Assembly: GCA_910574185.1 (NCBI GenBank)
Contig: CAJSZQ010000012.1
Span: 1-64,000 of the forward strand
DNA from: Lachnospiraceae bacterium
Lineage (GTDB): Bacteria; Bacillota; Clostridia; Lachnospirales; Lachnospiraceae
Reading direction: 5' to 3'
Length of the DNA: 64,000 bases
Part shown: positions 42,133 through 49,895 of the stretch, piece by piece
Position numbering within the stretch: position 1 is the stretch's first letter
Layout: each line of letters begins with the position of its first letter
Notes under the pieces: generated by a model
The model's input: only the letters and a program-made list of their open reading frames with translations
Told to the model about the DNA's origin: nothing
The model's database searches: none
Program-made: the position numbers and the translations under genes

Positions 42133-42615
42133 CTATAAATTTTCTCTAAATACCCGATCCGCTGTCTTCGCTTTCTTATCTACCGCAAACAGGATATAAT
42201 TTCCTCTTATATCCAGCACATGGTCGTTCAGCAGCCGGCACTGCTCCGGCCCATATCCTTCAAAACTCTCCAACTGCCGTCTCAGACGCCCTTCAATTGC
42301 TGTTTCCACAGATTCAGACTGGGAGATGTCTTTTAACTTCACAACCAGAATCTCTTCCACTTCCATATTAGAGTCTGATACATACAGAGCAACGCCTTCA
42401 TAATCATTCACATTCAATCCATAGAGCCGTTTTACCATCCGGTTATCTGCCGGAGAAAGATTCTCTGCTCCAGTCTCGTCTGCAACCTTCTTTGCCACAC
42501 GCTCCAAATCCGCATTGCTGATTCCTCCGCTGCCGGAAATCCCCGCAATAAATAACAGCAAAACAGCAAGCAGTATATACTTCATTCCCGCAATACCTTT
42601 TTTCATATTCTTCAT
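42133..42615 (-). CDS. DUF4358 family exported protein
   Basis: A 160-residue protein with an N-terminal signal or anchor helix (about 11-30, KYILLAVLLLFIAGI), then a soluble domain matching DUF4358: LYGLNVNDYEGVALYVSDSNMEVEEILVVKLKD and a C-terminal YILFAVDKKAKTADRVF. Function unknown, but the family commonly accompanies MBOAT/SGNH surface-modification genes. Its ATG overlaps the TGA of the SGNH gene (TGATG), indicating translational coupling. Confidence 0.82.
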   Translation of the reverse strand: MKNMKKGIAGMKYILLAVLLLFIAGISGSGGISNADLERVAKKVADETGAENLSPADNRMVKRLYGLNVNDYEGVALYVSDSNMEVEEILVVKLKDISQSESVETAIEGRLRRQLESFEGYGPEQCRLLNDHVLDIRGNYILFAVDKKAKTADRVFRENL

Positions 42616-43370
42616 CACATTTCCACCTCTGCCAGCATATTGATTGCCCAGTATTCATAAAATTCCTTCTGAAAATGTATTCCGTCCTCGTCATATAAAT
42701 CTTTATGGGCTTCAAAAACTTCCGTATTATCTATGTATGTGTATCCCTTTTCTTTGCACCAGTTCATCACAGCCTGATTATAATCGGGAATATTTCTCCA
42801 CAGGGAAGACTGTTCAAATGCCGGATCCTGTGCGGGGAATATGGAATTAATATAGATATGCGTATCCGGGAGCTCTTTCATCAGCATAGTTACTGTCTCA
42901 TCATATGCCGCCACATATTCCTCCGGCGCGGGCCAGAATCCAATACTCACATCATTCAATCCGGTACATAAGAAAAGATGGGCCGGATTCAAAGTTTTCA
43001 TCTTATCCAGATAAGTTGGAATATCCTCAATTGTTAATCCTCCGTCCGCCATTATTCTCTGTCCATCCAGAAATTCATGAAAGGAAAATCCAACCGTCCT
43101 GGAATCTCCAAAAATTACATAATCATTAAACTGTGCCCATACAGGCAATTCCCCTTCCTCCATCGCTTTTACCCGCGCTTCCTCCCGAATCTCTTTCACG
43201 TCACGTTCAATAGCCTCCACATCTTTTGCCTCTAACCGCTTCAAATATTCTATTCCTTTTTTCTTATCCTCCGCATTCCCATCCCACAACATCCGAATGC
43301 ATACCACCAGTACGAACAAGCTCACACCGATGACAGGAATCAGGATTCTTTTTCGATTTTTATTCATCAT
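42615..43370 (-). CDS. SGNH/GDSL-family esterase, membrane anchored
   Basis: A 251-residue protein with one N-terminal membrane segment (about 8-28) and a coiled, charged stalk, then an SGNH hydrolase domain. Block I nucleophile Ser is in YVIFGDSRTVGFSF; Gly and Asn positions are in MADGGLT and CTGLNDVSIG; the catalytic Asp/His pair is in DEDGIHFQKEFYEYW. It probably deacylates or acylates a surface glycan, in step with the MBOAT and DHHW proteins encoded downstream. GGAG precedes two adjacent ATGs. Confidence 0.88.
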   Translation of the reverse strand: MMNKNRKRILIPVIGVSLFVLVVCIRMLWDGNAEDKKKGIEYLKRLEAKDVEAIERDVKEIREEARVKAMEEGELPVWAQFNDYVIFGDSRTVGFSFHEFLDGQRIMADGGLTIEDIPTYLDKMKTLNPAHLFLCTGLNDVSIGFWPAPEEYVAAYDETVTMLMKELPDTHIYINSIFPAQDPAFEQSSLWRNIPDYNQAVMNWCKEKGYTYIDNTEVFEAHKDLYDEDGIHFQKEFYEYWAINMLAEVEM

Positions 43371-43412
43371 AATTCTCCATTTTTCGATTATAAATTACAT
43401 TCATTCTACCAC

Positions 43413-43437
43413 ATTGTACATATATGTACAATATGAT
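43413..43437 (+). promoter_or_regulatory. Palindromic operator and -10 region of the small Cro-type gene
   Basis: ATTGTACATATATGTACAAT (43413-43432) is a perfect 20-bp palindrome. TATGAT at 43432-43437 would be the -10 element, so the palindrome fills the spacer and any bound protein would block polymerase. It also lies 43 bases upstream of the divergent SGNH operon. Confidence 0.65.
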
Positions 43438-43496
43438 AATTTGTATTGCTCACGTATAATCACCATATAATAGGAATAAACAGAGAGGTGATAACA

Positions 43497-43706
43497 ATTA
43501 TAAGTTACAGGCCATTATGGGAAACAATGGAAAAAAATGGAATTACTCAATACAGATTACTAAAATCCGGAATTGATAACCGGGTTCTGAATGCACTAAA
43601 ACATAATAAAAATATTACCGTTCTCACATTAGAAAAACTTTGCAATATTTTAGAATGTACACCTGACAGCATTATAGAATTTATTCCGAATGAAAAAATA
43701 GAATGA
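43497..43706 (+). CDS. Small Cro/C1-type helix-turn-helix regulator
   Basis: A 69-residue DNA-binding protein of the short XRE/Cro type often found in Firmicutes (pattern ISYRPLWETMEKNGITQYRLL, then LTLEKLCNILECTPDSIIEFI). Homologues typically start Met-Ile-Ser-Tyr. Here that position is ATT-ATA-AGT-TAC, with GAGAGGTG 6 bases before ATT, so initiation at the rare codon ATT is likely. A GTG three codons earlier is the alternative but is part of the ribosome site. It probably represses its own promoter through the upstream palindrome. Confidence 0.75.
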   Translation: MISYRPLWETMEKNGITQYRLLKSGIDNRVLNALKHNKNITVLTLEKLCNILECTPDSIIEFIPNEKIE

Positions 43707-43708
43707 TA

Positions 43709-43752
43709 AAAGAGATACTCAGCTCCCTATAAACCTGATGTATCTCTTTTTA
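43709..43752 (+). terminator. Terminator of the Cro-type gene
   Basis: AAAGAGATAC (43709-43718) and GTATCTCTTT (43740-43749) pair over 10 bp, followed by a T run to 43752. It starts directly after the stop codon. Confidence 0.8.
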
Positions 43753-43782
43753 TTTCCTTTATCTTCAATGGAATAAAAACTG

Positions 43783-43826
43783 AAAAAACGCTTATCCCCT
43801 GTCCGCTTTGTCAGGAAATAAGCGTT
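43783..43826 (-). terminator. Terminator of the decarboxylase cluster
   Basis: AACGCTTATCCCCTG (43787-43801) and CAGGAAATAAGCGTT (43812-43826) form a long stem with few mismatches; on the minus strand a T run follows (plus-strand A at 43783-43786). It lies about 30 bases after the oadA stop. Confidence 0.9.
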
Positions 43827-43854
43827 CTAAACTAAACAATTAAATCAAATACCA

Positions 43855-45270
43855 TTATACCGGATAGCTCCCGTTCTCCGTATCGGCCAGCGTATGGTCC
43901 ACTTTGGTCTGCTGGGCCTCTCTATATTTAAAGAAATCCGTTGCAACCTGTGGGAACAGGGCGTATGACAGCACATCTTCATCCTGCTGAATCCACTGCT
44001 CGCATTCCTTGCGCAGCGTGTCTAATTCATCCGGAATCAAATCAGCCGGACGACAAGTAATAACTTCCGGATTCTCACCGAGAACTTTCTTCTTCACTTC
44101 CTCATTAAATGGCTTAACGGTTGCACCGTATTTGCCGCTTAATACATCCTTGGTTTCCTTGGTTGCCATCTTGTAGCGCTCGCCCATCAGCACATTAAAT
44201 ACAGCCTGTGTGCCAACAATCTGTGAAGACGGTGTAACAAGCGGCGGCTCTCCCAAGTCTTTCCGAACCTTCGGAACTTCCTCAAGCACTTCGTAATACT
44301 TGTCTTCTGCATTCTGCTCCTTGAGCTGTGAAGTCAGGTTCGAGAGCATACCGCCAGGAACCTGATACAGAAGCGTCTTAATATTAACACCCATATTCTT
44401 CGGGTTCAAAAGTCCGCTTGCCAGAGCTTCGTCACGAATTGGGCGGAAGTGGTCTGCAATCTCAGCCAAAAGGTTCTGGTCAAATCCGGTGTCATAAGGC
44501 GTTCCCTTAAAGGTCTCAACCATTACTTCCGTCGCAGGCTGTGAAGTACCAAGCGCAAACGGAGACATCGCCGTATCAATCACATCCACCCCGGCTTCTA
44601 CTGCTTTTAAATATGTCATGGACGCAACGCCTGAAGTATAGTGCGTGTGAAGCTGAATTGGAATATTCACTGCTTCTTTCAAAGCTCCAATCAGCTCCGT
44701 TGCCTTATAAGGCACCAGAAGCCCCGCCATATCCTTGATACAGATGGAATTAGCGCCCATATCCTCAATTCTCTTTGCAATATCTACCCAGTAATCCAGC
44801 GTATAGGCGTCGCCCAGGGTATAAGACAGTGCAACCTGCGCGTCCGCCTTCTCGCGATTTGCAGCCGTAACAGCCGTCTGCAAATTCCTTAAGTCATTCA
44901 GACAGTCAAAAATACGGATAATATCAATTCCATTTGATACAGACTTCTGTACAAAATACTCTACCACATCATCCGCATAAGGACGATATCCCAAAATATT
45001 CTGTCCACGAAATAACATCTGCAACTTTGTATTCTTAAACCCGTCGCGGAACTTTCTCAGTCTCTCCCATGGGTCTTCTTTCAGGAAACGTAAGGATGCG
45101 TCGAAGGTAGCTCCTCCCCAGCACTCTACCGAATGATATCCCACTTTATCCATCTTTTCAACGATTGGCAGCATCTGTTCTGTTGTCATACGCGTGGCAA
45201 TCAAGGACTGATGTGCGTCTCTCAAAATGGTTTCTGTTATCTTAATTGGTCTTTTTTCCATTTCTACCAT
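43855..45270 (-). CDS. oadA: Pyruvate/oxaloacetate carboxyltransferase subunit (OadA/PycB-like, no biotinyl domain)
   Basis: A 471-residue HMGL-like TIM barrel plus carboxylase C-terminal domain. It moves carboxyl between oxaloacetate and biotin. Visible features: ITETILRDAHQSLIATRM (metal Asp), WGGATFDASLRFL, NGIDIIRIFDCLNDLRN, CIKDMAGLLVPYKA with the carbamylated-type Lys, and QLHTHYTSGVASM (metal His). It stops after the conserved YALFPQVATDFFKYR region, so it lacks the biotinyl tail of Klebsiella-type OadA; biotin is on a separate carrier. ATG at 45270 has GGAGG 8 bases upstream. A 140-base fragment of a close copy lies at 39351. Confidence 0.92.
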   Translation of the reverse strand: MVEMEKRPIKITETILRDAHQSLIATRMTTEQMLPIVEKMDKVGYHSVECWGGATFDASLRFLKEDPWERLRKFRDGFKNTKLQMLFRGQNILGYRPYADDVVEYFVQKSVSNGIDIIRIFDCLNDLRNLQTAVTAANREKADAQVALSYTLGDAYTLDYWVDIAKRIEDMGANSICIKDMAGLLVPYKATELIGALKEAVNIPIQLHTHYTSGVASMTYLKAVEAGVDVIDTAMSPFALGTSQPATEVMVETFKGTPYDTGFDQNLLAEIADHFRPIRDEALASGLLNPKNMGVNIKTLLYQVPGGMLSNLTSQLKEQNAEDKYYEVLEEVPKVRKDLGEPPLVTPSSQIVGTQAVFNVLMGERYKMATKETKDVLSGKYGATVKPFNEEVKKKVLGENPEVITCRPADLIPDELDTLRKECEQWIQQDEDVLSYALFPQVATDFFKYREAQQTKVDHTLADTENGSYPV

Positions 45271-45386
45271 TATATCTTCCTCCATATATTTATTAAATTG
45301 TCAGCAACAAGATAAGCAATTCGTAGTCAAACGCATAGTTACTGTTTACTCCGTTCACAGCAGCCTTTGTAAATCCTTTCCTGTTG

Positions 45387-46538
45387 TCACATTACCCCAA
45401 AGATTGCCATAAAAGTACCTGCCGCAACCGCTGTTCCAATCACGCCGGCTACATTCGGACCCATAGCATGCATCAGCAGGAAGTTGGTCGGATCCGCCTC
45501 CGCGCCTACCTTCTGCGATACCCTGGCAGCCATAGGAACTGCAGACACACCCGCCGAACCAATCAAAGGATTTACCTTGCCGCCGGTTGCCTTACACATA
45601 ATCTTACCGAATACTACTCCGGCAGCCGTACCAAATGCGAACGCCACCAGACCAAGAATTACAATCTTAATCGTATCCCAATTTAAGAATGCCTCTGCGC
45701 TTGTAGTCGCGCCTACCGAAGTACCAAGCAGGATAACAACAATATACATCAACGCATTAGACGCCGTCTCTGTAAGCTGTCTTACCACGCCTGACTCCCG
45801 GAACAGATTGCCCAGCATCAGCATACCAACGAGGGGCGCTGTAGTAGGAAGAATCATGCAGACAACAATTGTAACAATAATCGGGAAGAGAATCCTCTCT
45901 AGCCTGGAAACCGGTCTTAACTGCTCCATCTTAATCTGCCTCTCTTCCTTTGTAGTGAAAAGCTTCATAATCGGCGGCTGGATAATCGGAACCAGCGCCA
46001 TATAAGAATAAGCCGCAACCGCAATCGGCCCCATAATCGCCGTCTGCTGCAGTTTACCCGCAAGGAAGATGGACGTCGGTCCGTCCGCACCTCCGATAAT
46101 GGAAACTGCCGCGGCAGCCTTATCGGAAAATCCCATTGCCATTGCGCCAAGATATGCTGCAAAAATACCAAACTGCGCCGCGGCTCCCAGCAGAAAGCTC
46201 TTAGGATTCGCAATCAGAGGACCAAAATCTGTCATCGCTCCTACACCCATAAAAATCAGCGAAGGAAGGATTGCCCACTCATCCAGAATATAGAAATAGT
46301 AGAGCAGACCGCCGGTTCCATTTGCCGAATCCTCCGCATGCAGCATAATATCCGGATAGATATTAACAAGGAGCATACCAAAAGCAATCGGTACCAGCAG
46401 TAAAGGCTCAAACTCGTGCCTGATAGCCAGATACAGGAAAAAACACGCAACGCCAATCATAATCAGGTTGCCTCCTGTCAGATTCAAAAATGCTGTCTGA
46501 TGCACGAGGTTCTCTAATGTTGTTAGTATATAATCCAT
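45387..46538 (-). CDS. oadB: Sodium-translocating decarboxylase beta subunit
   Basis: A 383-residue membrane protein with about nine hydrophobic segments that decarboxylates carboxybiotin and exports sodium. Family signatures: YPDIMLHAEDSANGTGGLLYYFY, FMGVGAMTDFGPLIANP, VSIIGGADGPTSIFLAGKL (with the essential Asp), and NPLIGSAGVSAVPMAARVSQ, ending with DPTNFLLMHAMGPNVAGVIG. Nearly identical to OadB/MmdB/GcdB, so the substrate depends on the partner transferase. GGAGG precedes the ATG. Confidence 0.95.
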   Translation of the reverse strand: MDYILTTLENLVHQTAFLNLTGGNLIMIGVACFFLYLAIRHEFEPLLLVPIAFGMLLVNIYPDIMLHAEDSANGTGGLLYYFYILDEWAILPSLIFMGVGAMTDFGPLIANPKSFLLGAAAQFGIFAAYLGAMAMGFSDKAAAAVSIIGGADGPTSIFLAGKLQQTAIMGPIAVAAYSYMALVPIIQPPIMKLFTTKEERQIKMEQLRPVSRLERILFPIIVTIVVCMILPTTAPLVGMLMLGNLFRESGVVRQLTETASNALMYIVVILLGTSVGATTSAEAFLNWDTIKIVILGLVAFAFGTAAGVVFGKIMCKATGGKVNPLIGSAGVSAVPMAARVSQKVGAEADPTNFLLMHAMGPNVAGVIGTAVAAGTFMAIFGVM

Positions 46539-46581
46539 TTTATAACCTCCAGTCGTGTCTAGACATAAACTCAGTTATGTT

Positions 46582-46950
46582 TTAGTTTAATGTAGCAAGT
46601 ACGGCTCCGGCCTCAACTGCATCGCCCACTGCCGCATCAATGCTTGCTACGGTTCCGTCTTCCGGCGCCACGACTGGAATCTCCATCTTCATTGCTTCAA
46701 TAATAACAACCGGATCACCCTTCTTTACACTCTGTCCTACATTTGCCTCAATCTTAAATACTTTACCGGCCGCTCCGGCCTTCACCTCAATCGAACCGGC
46801 TCCTGCTGCCTTTGGAGCCGGAGCTGCCTTTGGAACTGCCGCTGCCACAGGCGCTGCCGCCGGCGCCGCTGCGGGAGTAAATCCCGCTCCCTTTTCTTCC
46901 ACAGTTACATCATATACGCTGCCATTCACTGTAATTGTATAATTTTTCAT
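46582..46950 (-). CDS. Biotin carboxyl carrier protein
   Basis: A 122-residue biotin carrier. The N-terminal strand domain KNYTITVNGSVYDVTVEE is followed by a flexible Ala/Pro linker (about 25-50) and a biotinyl domain with the biotinylated lysine in EAMKMEIPV (about residue 88). It shuttles carboxyl groups from the transferases to the sodium pump. This layout equals the 1.3S subunit of transcarboxylase and MmdC/GcdC. AAGGAGG precedes the ATG. Confidence 0.95.
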   Translation of the reverse strand: MKNYTITVNGSVYDVTVEEKGAGFTPAAAPAAAPVAAAVPKAAPAPKAAGAGSIEVKAGAAGKVFKIEANVGQSVKKGDPVVIIEAMKMEIPVVAPEDGTVASIDAAVGDAVEAGAVLATLN

Positions 46951-46971
46951 TGCTTATTTCCTCCTTGCATA

Positions 46972-47754
46972 TTAATTCCATTTATTTGATTTTCTTCTCT
47001 TAATACTTCTCACAACAAAACCATCTGTCGTAGTTCCTTCAGCCGCCGCAATCGCCGCCGCAATTACCGCAATCAGTTCCGAATCATCCATTTTCTGTCT
47101 GGATGACTTCCGTACCGGAACCGCAGCCGCAGCTGCTACAGGCGCTTCAGGCGCCCCCGACGCCTCTGGTTTCTTTCTGAACTTATCCTGAACAGCGGGA
47201 ATATACCTGAATAATGAAATAATCAATGAAATGATTATCAATACAACAAATACCGTTCCCATTCCAAGCAGCGTGTTCAGACCTGCTTTTTGCAATATTT
47301 CACCTAATGTAAACTGTGCGCTGACTGTCAGACTCTTAAGATACAGATTCTCATCAAACAGAAACTCAACAATTGCCGTTCTATTCTCAAATTTTGTCTC
47401 CGTTGACACCAACAATTCATCTGCACTGGCTTCAAAAGTATATTTTCCATGTTCAACGTATGCCCCGCACTCTTCTTCTCCGGCTTTCCAGGCGTCAATT
47501 GCACTTAGATATTCCTCCGGATAAATGGGAAGTCCCATCTCCGTAAGCTGCTGCTCAAAAGTAAATTCACGAAGCCCCTTAATCTGTTCAACCGCTGCCT
47601 CGTCATAATTTGGAAAATAGGTAAATACATAATCCACCACCTGGCTGACCAGAATTTCATCGTACTCAATGGTCTCCTTCTTCCCGCCACATCCTGTTGT
47701 GAAAGCAAGCACAGCTATGAGCATACTTATTAACAAGCTAATCTTTTTCTTCAC
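46972..47754 (-). CDS. Lipoprotein fused to a sodium-pump decarboxylase gamma-type subunit
   Basis: A 260-residue protein. A lipoprotein signal (ISMLIAVLAFTTGCGG, lipobox Cys about residue 22) is followed by an extracellular alpha/beta domain of about 120 residues (to LKSLTVSAQFTLGE). A membrane helix follows (about 160-185, LLGMGTVFVVLIIISLIISLF), then an OadG-type cytoplasmic tail ending ELIAVIAAAIAAAEG and FVVRSIKRRKSNKW. Standard OadG is only about 80-100 residues, so the exported domain is extra; it may anchor or tune the pump at the surface. It begins with GTG behind GAGGTG. Confidence 0.82.
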   Translation of the reverse strand: MKKKISLLISMLIAVLAFTTGCGGKKETIEYDEILVSQVVDYVFTYFPNYDEAAVEQIKGLREFTFEQQLTEMGLPIYPEEYLSAIDAWKAGEEECGAYVEHGKYTFEASADELLVSTETKFENRTAIVEFLFDENLYLKSLTVSAQFTLGEILQKAGLNTLLGMGTVFVVLIIISLIISLFRYIPAVQDKFRKKPEASGAPEAPVAAAAAVPVRKSSRQKMDDSELIAVIAAAIAAAEGTTTDGFVVRSIKRRKSNKWN

Positions 47755-47768
47755 TTTGCTTCACCTCG

Positions 47769-49208
47769 CTATACAGTTCCATGTTTCTTTAAAGGACGTA
47801 CTTCTCTTTTCGTAAAGAGCATCTCAAATGCTCCAATCACATATTTCCTGGTATCCGCCGGCTGAATTACCGTATCTACATACCCTCTTCTTGCCGCCGA
47901 CATCGGACTTGACTGTAATTCCTTATATTCTGCAGCTTTTTCATTTAACAATTTCTTATCCGCGCCTGCATACATAATCTTAACTGCAAGATTTGCGTCC
48001 ATCATACCAATCTCTGCCGTCGGCCATGCATATACCATGTCCGCCCCGACCGCCTTGCTATTCATTGCCACATAAGCGCTTCCGAACGCTTTGCCAATCA
48101 CAACATTGACTTTCGGAACTGTTGCGTTCGCAAAAGTATATACCAATTTCGCCGCAGCCTTCGCTAAATTCCGCTCTGAACATTTGCCTGCAGTAAATCC
48201 ATTGACATTTGTAAGAGTCAGTACCGGAATGTTAAATGCATCACAGAACTCCACAAATTCTGCTGCTTTTCTCGCTCCCTTTGCCGATAAGGAACCGTCA
48301 AATTCCGCAACCACATTCGCTTCTGAATCAAATACCTTTGAACGGTTCGCAACGGCGCCTACCGTCATACCATTCAACTGGATAAAGCCTGTTACCATGT
48401 CTCTTGCATATGCCCTCTTGGTCTCAAAGAATACGCCGTTATCGGAGATATTTACAAAAGCTATGGCCGTATCCTCCACTGCATTCTCAATTCCTGCACA
48501 GGCACGATTCAAATCATCCGTACAGTCAAGACAAACCGTCTCTTGTGCATTATCGCCTGGAAGCATGCAGACCAGAGAACGAATATTAGCAAATATCTCA
48601 TCTTCTGTGCCAACGCCATCCACAAGTCCTGCCTCTTCGCTCTGGTATTTTGCAGACGAGGTATCGCACTTGCCAATATCATTTCCCGGAATTGCATTGG
48701 GTGAATTAACAAATAATCTTGCGTCCTTTCCTTCCATAAATGTAAAGTCAGCCAGCGCCGGCACCACTGAAAGACCTCCTCCACAATTACCAAAAACTGC
48801 TGTAATCTGCGGAATCACTCCGGAAGCCATAGCCTGTTTCATATATAGATTACCAAAACCTGCCAGCGCATCGGTCGCCTCCTGCAGCCTCATACCGGCA
48901 CAGTCGAGAAGACCAATTACCGGCGCTCCCATCTTCATTGCCATATCATAAATGCCAGCAATCTTCTTCGCATGCATCTCACCGATTGCCCCATTCAAAA
49001 CCTCCGCATTCTGACTGTAAACGTATACCAGATTACCGTCGATTACTCCGTATCCGGTAATGACGCCGTCCCCCGGGGTTTCTTTTTCCTGCATGTTGAA
49101 ATCTGTAGCTCTGGCAGTTACTGCTCCGCCAATTTCAACAAAACTGCCTGCATCAAGCAAACTCGTAATTCTTCTGCCTGCTGCACTCGTTGTTGCTATG
49201 TTACTCAT
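47769..49208 (-). CDS. Acyl-CoA carboxyltransferase subunit (MmdA / 12S-like)
   Basis: A 479-residue crotonase-fold carboxyltransferase, shorter than the ~510-residue MmdA. It moves carboxyl between an acyl-CoA (methylmalonyl-CoA, glutaconyl-CoA or similar) and biotin. Family stretches include RITSLLDAGSFVEIGG, the N-domain AKKIAGIYDMAMKMGAPVIG-L, NCGGGLSVVPALADFTFM, and in the C-domain DAFNIPVLTLTNVNGF, AFGSAYVAMNSKAVGAD and YAWPTAEIGMM. ATG at 49208 has GGAGGG 8-9 bases upstream. First gene of the cluster, directly after a strong promoter. The exact acyl-CoA cannot be told. Confidence 0.87.
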   Translation of the reverse strand: MSNIATTSAAGRRITSLLDAGSFVEIGGAVTARATDFNMQEKETPGDGVITGYGVIDGNLVYVYSQNAEVLNGAIGEMHAKKIAGIYDMAMKMGAPVIGLLDCAGMRLQEATDALAGFGNLYMKQAMASGVIPQITAVFGNCGGGLSVVPALADFTFMEGKDARLFVNSPNAIPGNDIGKCDTSSAKYQSEEAGLVDGVGTEDEIFANIRSLVCMLPGDNAQETVCLDCTDDLNRACAGIENAVEDTAIAFVNISDNGVFFETKRAYARDMVTGFIQLNGMTVGAVANRSKVFDSEANVVAEFDGSLSAKGARKAAEFVEFCDAFNIPVLTLTNVNGFTAGKCSERNLAKAAAKLVYTFANATVPKVNVVIGKAFGSAYVAMNSKAVGADMVYAWPTAEIGMMDANLAVKIMYAGADKKLLNEKAAEYKELQSSPMSAARRGYVDTVIQPADTRKYVIGAFEMLFTKREVRPLKKHGTV

Positions 49209-49281
49209 AACCCAGCCCTCCATTTTCCTTATTTGTAATTGTATATTAGGTTTTTCTATGAACCAAATTTCTGCCTTGTAT

Positions 49282-49310
49282 ATTATAACTTTTATTCTTG
49301 TAAAGTGCAA
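49282..49310 (-). promoter_or_regulatory. Promoter of the decarboxylase/transcarboxylase-like cluster
   Basis: On the minus strand, TTGCAC (49305-49310), a 17-base spacer and TATAAT (49282-49287), about 74 bases upstream of the first start codon. The upstream flank is the first family A unit. Confidence 0.75.
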
Positions 49311-49340
49311 CTATTTTATTTGCTTTCGTTAAATAAATAT

Positions 49341-49586
49341 CAGGTTGTAATTCACAGACTGGCTGATAAACAGCAGATTGAATCAGGAGCATGTCTCTAA
49401 GCAGACAATTCAGGAGTGTTTTCATGGAATTGAAATAGCTGCTTATGCAGACTTAGGCGCGAAGGCTTTCCTGAGCGCCTTAGTCTGCGTTAGCTGGTAG
49501 TTCAATGGAATGTTACTCCGTCTGCTTAGAGACATGCTCCTGATTCAATCCGCGTCCGGCAGGCGACGTCTGAACAGCAACAATCT
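49341..49586 (+). repeat. Family A long palindromic repeat, unit 1 of a tandem pair
   Basis: A 246-base unit. The outer arms at 49376-49406 and 49520-49550 are perfect complements (31 bp: GATTGAATCAGGAGCATGTC and onward to AGCAGAC). The inner arms GCAGACTTAGGCGC and GCGCCTTAGTCTGC pair with one mismatch. As RNA it would fold into a single hairpin of about 175 bases. Flanked by GTAATTCACAG (family E). No gene inside. Confidence 0.93.
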
Positions 49587-49833
49587 CAGGTTGTAATTCA
49601 CAGGCTGGCTGTTAAACAGCAGATTGAATCAGGAGCATGTCTCTAAGCAGACAATTCAGGAGTGTTTTTCATGGAATTGAAATAGCTGCTTATGCAGACT
49701 TAGGCGCGAAGGCTTTCCTGAGCGCCTTAGTCTGCGTTAGCTGGTAGTTCAATGGAATGTTACTCCGTCTGCTTAGAGACATGCTCCTGATTCAATCCGC
49801 GTCCGGCAGACAACGTCTAAACAGCAACAATCT
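49587..49833 (+). repeat. Family A long palindromic repeat, unit 2 of a tandem pair
   Basis: A 247-base unit directly following unit 1 and nearly identical to it (one extra T in a T run and a handful of substitutions by eye). The same perfect outer arms and near-perfect inner arms are kept, so both units keep their palindromic structure. Together with the remainder to 49895 this fills the 690-base gap between the leuA fusion gene and the carboxyltransferase gene. Confidence 0.93.
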
Positions 49834-49847
49834 CAAAGCTTGCAGCA

Positions 49848-49883
49848 AACGGCGCAGGGAACTCATTTCCGCTGCGCCGCTTT
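49848..49883 (-). terminator. Hairpin after the leuA-araC gene
   Basis: AACGGCGCAG (49848-49857) and CTGCGCCGCTT (49872-49882) form a GC-rich stem with a 14-base loop, starting 13 bases after the stop codon. No clear T run follows on the minus strand, so termination is probable but not certain. Confidence 0.5.
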
Positions 49884-49895
49884 GCAATCTCTGCT

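Noticed and set aside
48091..48951. 286-codon plus-strand open frame opposite the acyl-CoA carboxyltransferase gene
   Set aside because: It lies wholly antisense to a well-conserved gene, its translation resembles no family and is Ser/Pro/Thr-rich as expected from a reversed coding frame, and it has no ribosome binding site.
49341..49833. Protein-coding or tRNA-like content in the tandem family A units
   Set aside because: Frames are short, broken and symmetric because of the palindrome; no cloverleaf or conserved peptide is present.
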